Shown here piece after piece: positions 51,901 to 60,900 of a stretch of 64,000 nucleotides of DNA (position 1 is the first letter of the stretch; every line of letters begins with the position of its first letter). The translations under genes were made by a program, and so were the position numbers. The notes below the pieces were generated by a model that ran no database searches, was not told the DNA's origin, and saw nothing but the letters and a program-made list of their open reading frames with translations. This DNA is from Rostratula benghalensis (taxonomy: Eukaryota > Chordata > Aves > Charadriiformes > Rostratulidae): the NCBI GenBank assembly GCA_013399305.1, contig VXAI01000066.1, positions 1,236,374 to 1,300,373 on the forward strand, read 5' to 3'.

Positions 51901-54900
51901 GGACAAGACTTTCCTAACGCCATATCTTAGCCCTGCCTGATGCATCTCTAGGCCACAAACAGCAGCAGCAAAAGGTTATCAGTCATTTTATGGTTGGTTA
52001 CTTGCACTTTTATCCTAAATACAAGTATTAGAATTACTTCATAAAGCTGTTTGGATTACTCATTCCAAGCAATGAAACTGAAAAACTCTAAGTACTTTAA
52101 GACCAATAATCACCTCAGGTAATAGTGCAGCATTCAAAAAATTGAAACACCTACAGCGTTGTCCAAAGAGGAAGGAAATTAAACAGTGGCTGCAAAAATG
52201 ATGGTTACCATTAGCATTTATGGAAGAAAACAGACAACAGATCATTGGTCCTCACAATACACAAAACTGTTATAACAGCTTGCTGTTTTTAAGTAAGAAG
52301 CAAACAATATTCAGTTAAGCTATAGCTTTAGATCTGTAGACAGACAAAGGAGTCTGTCCCAAACTTACCAGAATTGATGCATCTCGTGCAGTATTCTCTG
52401 GAATAACAACTTCATAGCTGTCTCTTTCCCACTGTGGAGGCTGGTTTTTTGCACTGGTAATAGTTACTGCAAGTTCAACTTTACTGCTCCTGTTACCTCC
52501 ATCTGTAGCAATGATCTCTCGAATTATAGATGATCTCTGAACAGTAAAAAAGATTTTGTTACAGATTTTGATCAGGGCCCAGATGAGCTTGCTTTTTTTT
52601 TTCCTTTTTCCCCCAAATAAATGAATACCTAAAATTAAATACACATTTTAAGAAAACCTGCACAGAAGGAAGGAAAACATGCACAACTGCAGAATACTGA
52701 GCTCTGAATATGAAGTGGGTACAAGGTTGCTATTTGCTTTACTTAAGATTATTAGAAAATATTGCTATTTGTCTCAATAAACCTCAGCAAATTTCACACA
52801 AAATTTTAAACAAAAGTAAAAAAAAACCCACTTCATGGAGTCCCGGATTTCTTTAGCTTACCTCTCAATAGTTTTTGTTAGAGTTCTTAGATTCAATAAA
52901 GAAAATACATTAAAAAGATACACCTTCACCAAAGTTTCATGGGTCAGTCACTTAGAAATTAAATTTCAATATTAAAAATATCTATTAGGTATTTAAAGAT
53001 TAATATCTACAATGTTCATTTCAACACAATTTGCGTCACAACTCTGAAAATATCAAACTGCTTATGCAGGTATCTAGAAATGGCTGAAACTGGTAAGTTT
53101 TAGATAACGACATGCAACAGTTTTGCTCATTATGCTTTCACCTTCCTGAGGACATGCTTAGTCCACCATGACTAACATGTATCAAGTTGGGAATCTTCAT
53201 TGGAATCAAAATTTCACACTCTTTCACTTTGTGCCTTAACTCATTGTCTGTTAAAACAGTGAAGTCCTACACCTGGGTTATTGTTCCCCTGATCACAATC
53301 CTAGGTATTACTGTGCCAAATATATTGGAAATAGGAAGAACAAGTTTTCAGAGGCAGTGGTGTCAGCTGCTACATTCCAGCTGAAAGCAGGACTGGCTTA
53401 TATGCCATTCACAGTCAAGGAACTCATCAGCTAAAAGCCTTAGACTCATGTTTAATGTAAACATGACATATTGATCCTTCCATGTGAAGGGGTAACACGG
53501 AACTAAGGACAAACTCATGATTTCAGTCCCACCTTGAGTATATTGAGATAGTGAGCTTAAAAAGCAAAGCAAGTGCCATACCTGAGATAATGGTTGGTTC
53601 ACGAACACCCAGCCCGTAGTAGGATTAATTTGTAAATAATTTGGTTCTTCATTTGCTATTGAATATGTAATGGCAGCGTTTGAGCTGTAGTCATCATCAT
53701 GGGCTGCAACACGAAGAAAGCTGGTCCCAACTCTTGTGTCCTCTCTTAGGAAATCTAATGTAAGGAAAGGATATTTCAAACTGATCATTAATTCACTAAA
53801 GTGCCATGAACATCTTGCTAAGTAACGAAGAAATGCTAAACTATAGATATGTTCCTTGGAATACTGACTGTAAAAATCAAACTGATTTTTAAGAGCTCCT
53901 ATCACTCCAGGGCTATAGATCACATTTGAATTTCATATTATCAAAATCATATCCCGTAATTGTCATTTCTGATAAGATACTAATTTTTTTCTGTCTTGTA
54001 TTTTTACTGAGACTAATTGCTTTCTATGAAATGTACATAAATGGAATTTTACTTTAATTATGGCTGTTTCCATAAACAGGAAGGTTTTATTGAAGAACCA
54101 TGCAGGAAAGGTGAAACAACAAACAATGCAGAATGATGAAATTCAAATGGGAACAGTATATAACCAAAAGTTATGATGAAAATCTATTAATCAGAAAACA
54201 AAGGATACAGTTAGTGCTCAGTGCTGCACACTCACATGCTTATTACAACTTTCACATCTCTGTGTAGCACCACATATTCTTGGCATACTTAGGTAAGGAA
54301 AGATACTGACATGGCTATAGTTTCAAAGAATTTTCCTGTAACAACACTCAGGAACTCAGGTGACAACACTACGAGTCAAGACTGTGCTTTTTACATTGCG
54401 CATACACAGAATAACAAATCTGCAATTAATTAAGGTAAGCAAATTTCTGGCTGTAATCACCTAGATGGTCACAAGATCTACTGCCAGGAAAGACAAAACC
54501 CAAAAATCTTGGGCATCAGGTAAGCTCACACTCAGGGCACCGAAACTCTATCCAATGACTCTCAATTACATTCATAGTGGGTGTTTTCAAATCTGGGATC
54601 ATTGTCATTTTGGTCCAGGATGATAACATTTATCTGACAGATTCCAATGTGTGGTTCCACTGCCTGATCTGTTGCTGTCGCAGTGATAGGATATTCCCTC
54701 TGTTTTTCTCTATCAAATACCTGAAGAGTTGTTAGAACTCCTGGGGGGAAAAAAAAAAAAAAATACCAGAGAGTTAAAATACTAGGCATTTGACAGTATT
54801 CTACATTTAGATTTTTATTTGTCTGCTACTACATTGAGATACAAGGCAATAGCTAAATATGCCTATAATGTGAACTTCAGGTTCAAGGATCCAATCACAA

Positions 54901-57900
54901 GATTTAACAATTTCAGCTAAAACAGTACTGGCTCAGGCAGATACAAACATCATAAACACTTATAGATATATAAAATTGGACTTAAACTTAGAAAATAGAG
55001 ATTAGCACTAAACTAAGAGAATGAGTTTATAAAAATATTTCTTTTGAAGGGCAGTAAGTACAGGGCAAAAACATGTTTCATGTCTTTTACCCTCCGAAAG
55101 TTCAGCCTGAATTTAGTTTTGGCCTTCTAAGACTTAGTCTCTTTGTGAGACTACTGTCATTCAAATAAATTATTTATACACCTTTAGCAATGTTGCAAGA
55201 TAACATATACTTAAAATGTGGTAGCTTTTTTTTAATTCTAGTTACAAAACCACACAACTTATTTGACACAGCAAAACTTCCTCATTTCAAGAAAGTTCAA
55301 GTTCAGGACTGGACGAGTATGAAACTAAAGGAGAATATTTATTTATGGGGTTAATGCAATTTATATTTGTCCGCTGTAAAAAAATTCAATGAAAAAGCAC
55401 AAAGTCTGATTTTATTTAAGCTTTTTTTTTTTTTTCCATCAGTGTAACAAAGTGGTTTCTATATTCCAGTATCAGTTCCAATATTTGCTTTACCTGTGTC
55501 AGGATGAATACTAAATGCTGGTAGGACACCACCTCTGTGCATCAAGCCATATTTCACTATACCATTGGCTCCTTCATCTGCATCAGTGGCTTCAACCTGC
55601 AGTACAACTGTCCCTGAAGGCTGATTTTCCAAAACAGAAGCATGTTCCCGATAATACTGACACTAAGAGAGGGGAGAGGGGAAAAAAAAAAAAAAAAAAA
55701 AAAGGAAAAATCAAGAATTTACCACGGCATTTGATTTAGGGATTTACTAGGCAGGGAAGGGGTGGGGAAGGAAAAAAAAAAATTCAGCTAGACTTCCATT
55801 CACATGCACTGATGTTATGTTTTATCTGTGTCATGATTAATTTACAGACTTCACTTGTTATTTTGTGGTTTCACAAATACATGACACGAGGCCACTGAGC
55901 ATCTCCAACTAATGAAAATATTTAGAGAAAAAGTTATAGTTGCATATACTTCCACATGCAAATATTATTCTATACTTGCAAAAATCTTATTAAAAAATAA
56001 TGGTATGCAGTTGTCCAAACCACAGAATAGCTTTGGTCAAAAAGGGATTTCTACACAATGTTACTTTGTCAATTACACATTACAAAGAATTTCCATGACT
56101 GTCATGAATAAATCACTGACTTTTCAACATTACCCATCAACATTTTAGCCATCAGCATCAAACTTGACACTTTTAGACAACAGATCTTTAATATGAATTA
56201 ACCTTTTGAAAACATCTTCAAGTATTTAATTTTTACAGTACTTTACAAATTAAGCTAAAACACTTTCATTCTTCTCTCTTTCGTCAGTTCCAGACACACA
56301 ATCAAAGGAAGCCTCTGTAATTTAGAGAGGTATCTTGGAATATTATGGAACAAGTGCACTGCATAGATAGCTATACCTATTGAGTCCCCCTCACATCTGT
56401 CACACTGAACCTCCAAAAGTTATTCACTCAACTTTGTCTCGTAAAATGCCAAAGACTAGGCGTTGGTCAGGAAAGAGACAGTGCTCACAGGAGCTGTTCT
56501 GCCACAAAAGGAGAACAAACCCTCTAAGTCTCAGGAGAGGAGAGGGAAAGATGGAGAAGGCAGCGGCATTAGGACTCAGAGAGATGAAAGCAGCCCACTT
56601 CTTGAATAGTTCATCTGCTGCATCACTTGCAGTGACAACAGCCTTAAGCATTTACCACAGTCCGATAGAAATGGCCTCATATATTTACCTTCTGAAAGAC
56701 AGGTTTGTTATTGTTGATATCATCAATTTTCACAACAACCTGAGCAGTACTTGTAAGAGAATGGGACCCTCCAGAGGTGTTATCATCAGTAGCTGTGACA
56801 TTAAGTACATACTCTGTCCCCTGCAGCTTAGGAAACGGACTTGAACGAAGTCTAACTAGCCCTGTAAAAACAACAGGTTGTGGGGGTTTATTTTTTTATT
56901 ACATGAACATCACTGTTATACTAACCATTAAGCATGACAACAAAACATTCTTGTACACACATTCACCAATAAACCACAATGCTGCTACATTTTAATTTAA
57001 CAACAGTACAAAATTAAGACGGCAAAACAGGTTTGCTGTCTGCAGGTATGCCTGCAGAGCTAAGTAAGACAACAGTCACAACTCCGCTGACCTGCACATG
57101 TCACATGTTAGCTTTAATGTTTCAGCTGCTGAAAAAAACAAAGCAAAACAAAAAAATCCAGAGAAGGGTTGTGGCAGACTTCTGTTTAACCCGCACCAGC
57201 CCCACCAGCAAGCCTGGCCATGTTCCTGTATTATTAGTGCAATGAAGCATGTGAAACCATGCCCGCTGCTGTAGCTACCAACGCTAGCTCAACTGAAACT
57301 AGTCTGAGTACTTTCCTGCTTCCCAGCAGCATTTAGCTACACGGGCATATCCTCAGAAGCCTGTCTTTTGCTGCTCTCCCAAGTCACCCAAATGATACAC
57401 GCTGCTGGATGGGACACAAAGGTACTGCCAAAGAAAGAGGTATGAAAGACTTGCCACAAAAAACCAAAAGAAACTACAGCTTCCTGAGGCCATGCTGTCA
57501 GTCTTTTGCTCTATCATCCTTCAGTCACCCCTATTATTCATCAGGCATAATAGTAACTGTCATTACAAGAGTATAGTCACAGCTCCAGTGTCACTCAATT
57601 TAATTGCAAATGTATTGTTTTAGCTGAAGCACTTATTTTTGACGCATCTCCTCTTTACCTTGATATTTCTGCCACAAGGGGGTACAGACTATTCCCCTGA
57701 CATCATATCCAAAATGAAAGTGTTGAAACCACTGGGTCGACCTTTATTGGTTTATTAAGCAACAAAAGCCCAAAAGTGTTTTGGAAACAAAATCATCCTA
57801 ATGTTTCAAAGACAACAAAAATTAATTGGTAAAAAAAAGTATAAAAGTAGATATAAATTATTATCTATATTGAAACTATGGAGCTAATCCTACCAGACGC

Positions 57901-60900
57901 TATCAATCAAATGTTAAAGACTCTTTGAGCACTTATAGTAAAGATTTTCAGAAGCATCAGATATACTATCCCTGTGGCAATTAGACACTTTTAAAACAAT
58001 TGTTCCTCTTCAGGTGCCAAAGTATCTTTGGAAATCTAATTCTGGGAACATACAACTATTTTTAAGTCAGAAAGGATAAAAGGAGCTCTCAATAAATTGA
58101 GCTTCCCACTTCAACACTTGCAAGTTACCTGCAGAACATATTTTTGGGAACGTTACAGAATCTAACATTAATATTGCAAAAAGATAATCTGCATTGAAAT
58201 TAACATTTTATACTAAGTGAACTCTATGAAATAAAGAGAAGAAAAAACAAGATGGCTTACTCCTTCCTATATATTCAATGCTCATGCTTTGAAAAATACA
58301 AGTTCAAATTTTGATCGCAGTTTAAAAGGTTAAATATAAAGTAGTTTAACTGATGTTAATGAATTTACTTCAGTTCTTCAATGGGATTTCAATTCGGTTG
58401 CCTGTTTCTATTTCAAAACATCCTCTTCTGTTTTTTCAAGCAATCAACGGCAAATAAAACCTATAAATTTAAAAGTATATGCCAGACTACTTAGGTGATG
58501 TGTGTTTGGGTTTGGTTTTTTCATTTAGATGAGGACACCAATGTTGTGAGATTTTTTCCTTCAGGATTTTAAAAATATGCAACTGCTGAAGAATTTTAAA
58601 AGATGTAAAAACTGGTATCTCAGAACAAATTACTTAAGCTGCTAAGTACTCTCCACTCTACTTTTTTGCTCATGCATGCAGTATTCTTGAGTAAATAACA
58701 TTGCTCATGTGAATTATTTTGTCCTTAAATGAAAAACACAATTACAAAAGCATCATTTTGTGTCAGTACAACAAAAGCCAACTCAGCTAAGAAGTGTTTG
58801 CTCACACCTGTGTAATCAGGGTACAGACAAAAGTACATGGGAAGAAAAGCCTCATCTAAAGCCCCAAATATCCACTTTAAAACAGTTAAAAACTCAGTTA
58901 TTGAAAAAGTTGCACAAAGTAAACTATTCCAGTAAGAACTGACATCCTATTGCTTTCTCTCCTCACAGGGCTGTTTGCTTACTAATAGCACCTTTGGCTA
59001 ACTGCAGTAGTTTGGCTATCACTCTTTGAGCGCACCAACAAGCCTTGCAAACTTTTCCACCTGCTCCCTGCATTTGGCTGCCCATGTTCAAGGCCAGCTC
59101 CAGCACCATGCAGCTGCCTAACCTTGGATCATACAGTTGGCTGTCACAAGCCTTGTCTGTGGCCTCTGCCCCAAGTCCTGGGAGCTGCACTTAAACTCAG
59201 GTCCTTTGTGGAGCTCCCCTGGGGGTGTGCTGTGCCTGGGCATGTGTATTGCTGACCCTGACACTGTCTTGCTGACTTGGCTTCCCAGCTTGACCTGCCG
59301 CATCACTGCAAATCTGTGTGGTGATCACTGGACTTTGGATGAACCAGGTTTGTACCTTGGGTCATTCTTGCACAGGATGCTGGTCTGTGGCTGACTTCAA
59401 GTGTGCTGCAGTGTACCCAACACACCTCAGAGCAGCAGGCTGAGGGCCCAAAATATGGGGCTCTCCATTTACTCCTCTCCTTTAAGCTACTGCCTTCAGC
59501 CTGGTGGGGAGAGGATACAGGATCTCCTTGACCTTTTTTTTTTTTTTTTCTGATGGTTGTTCCCATTTCTGTATCCATGAGGACAGAGCATGGTTCCAGC
59601 AGTCTATCTCTTTCTCAGACTCCCTGATGCTTTTAACCTTTCTGCTTCCTCTCATAGCTCTGCCAGCAGTCTGAGCAGATCATCCCTGTAGCGACGCTTC
59701 ACACTGCTCTTCTCACTGCTGTCATCTATTACCAGTGAAAGGCTCCGACACTCCCCGCAGCCTGACGCCTGGATGGCTGCAGGCTTTCATGGAATCACTG
59801 CCGGAGTTGCCACATCCATCCTACAAAGGATGTGGCATTCCACTGGGTGGATACCATAGTTAAGGTCCTTCTGAGACAGAGATGACCACCAATTGAACTC
59901 ACATCTTCAGCAGGTAGGGTCACTACACCTTTCTGCACCAACTGCCACACCATTAGGTTAATATTTGCTTCAAAAATAGCATATACTATTCAGTTTTTAG
60001 AACTGCTACCTAATGAAGACCAAATTCAAGCTGCATGACCTCAGAATCAACATTATGACTGCAGCAGCTGAGAGCTAATATAGTATTACCTTTCTTGGGG
60101 TCAATAACAAAGTTTCCTTCTTGATTCCCAGACAGAATATCATATGTCACACCATCTCCATCAGGGTCAATAGCATTAACCGTAGCAATCAGTGTGTTTG
60201 GGCCTGCATCTTCAGAAACAAAACTTCTGTAGCTGTTAAAAGAAATTATGACAACACATTTATGAATTTAGACAGGAAATAGTACTGTTTTACAACACTT
60301 ATTGACTACCTGTACAAAGGGGTACTCCAGAATTTGTAATTTATTAATGCAGTTACACTGATAAGATGCTTCTTTGCTAACTGGTAAAATGATAGTACTG
60401 ATGATCTATCCAACCATTCATATCTTTCTGTGGTTACCTCCCATGAATTTCCACTGCAAAATTTTAGAAGCATTGAAGTTTTGAAGCTTAGCTTCACAAG
60501 ACTTGGGCTAAATGCAGAATTCACCTTTTTTTTAATTTTATTTTAAAGCATTAATTGCATGATTCACAGAGTCAAAGCAAACATTTGCTAAGTTGAAGCA
60601 CTGTGGTAGCGCACTTTCTGACACAAGCTGTCAAAATGCTTTCAGCGTAGTCTTTGCACCAGAACAACTAAGATGAGAATCAGATGTGGAGGATATGCGT
60701 ACAGTGTCAGTTTTTCAAAAATCTCTTCTCAAGTCCAGACACATCACTGACACTGTAAGCTCTTAAGAGGCATTATCAGCCTAAGCATAACACATGCTGG
60801 AGTAGAAAAGCTCCCTGCTTTAGCAAAGTCCAGAATATTTGTTATTTTATCTGACTGGATTGAGCACAGGCCAGACTAAGCATACTATAGACCTGTCCAT

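Larger units (their letters stand above)
56862..60089. other. cadherin intron, 3.2 kb, with CR1 insertion
   Basis: Flanking exons join in frame (KKG|LVRL). The distal third carries a GC-richer repeat block with CR1 ORF1-like text at about 58965-59955 (separate entry). The rest is AT-rich intron with nothing recognisable. Confidence 0.8.

Noticed and set aside
59889..59946. Functional tRNA gene
   Set aside because: Only A- and B-box-like words are present. I cannot draw acceptor and anticodon stems that pair properly, so I kept it only as a low-confidence tRNA-like repeat head.
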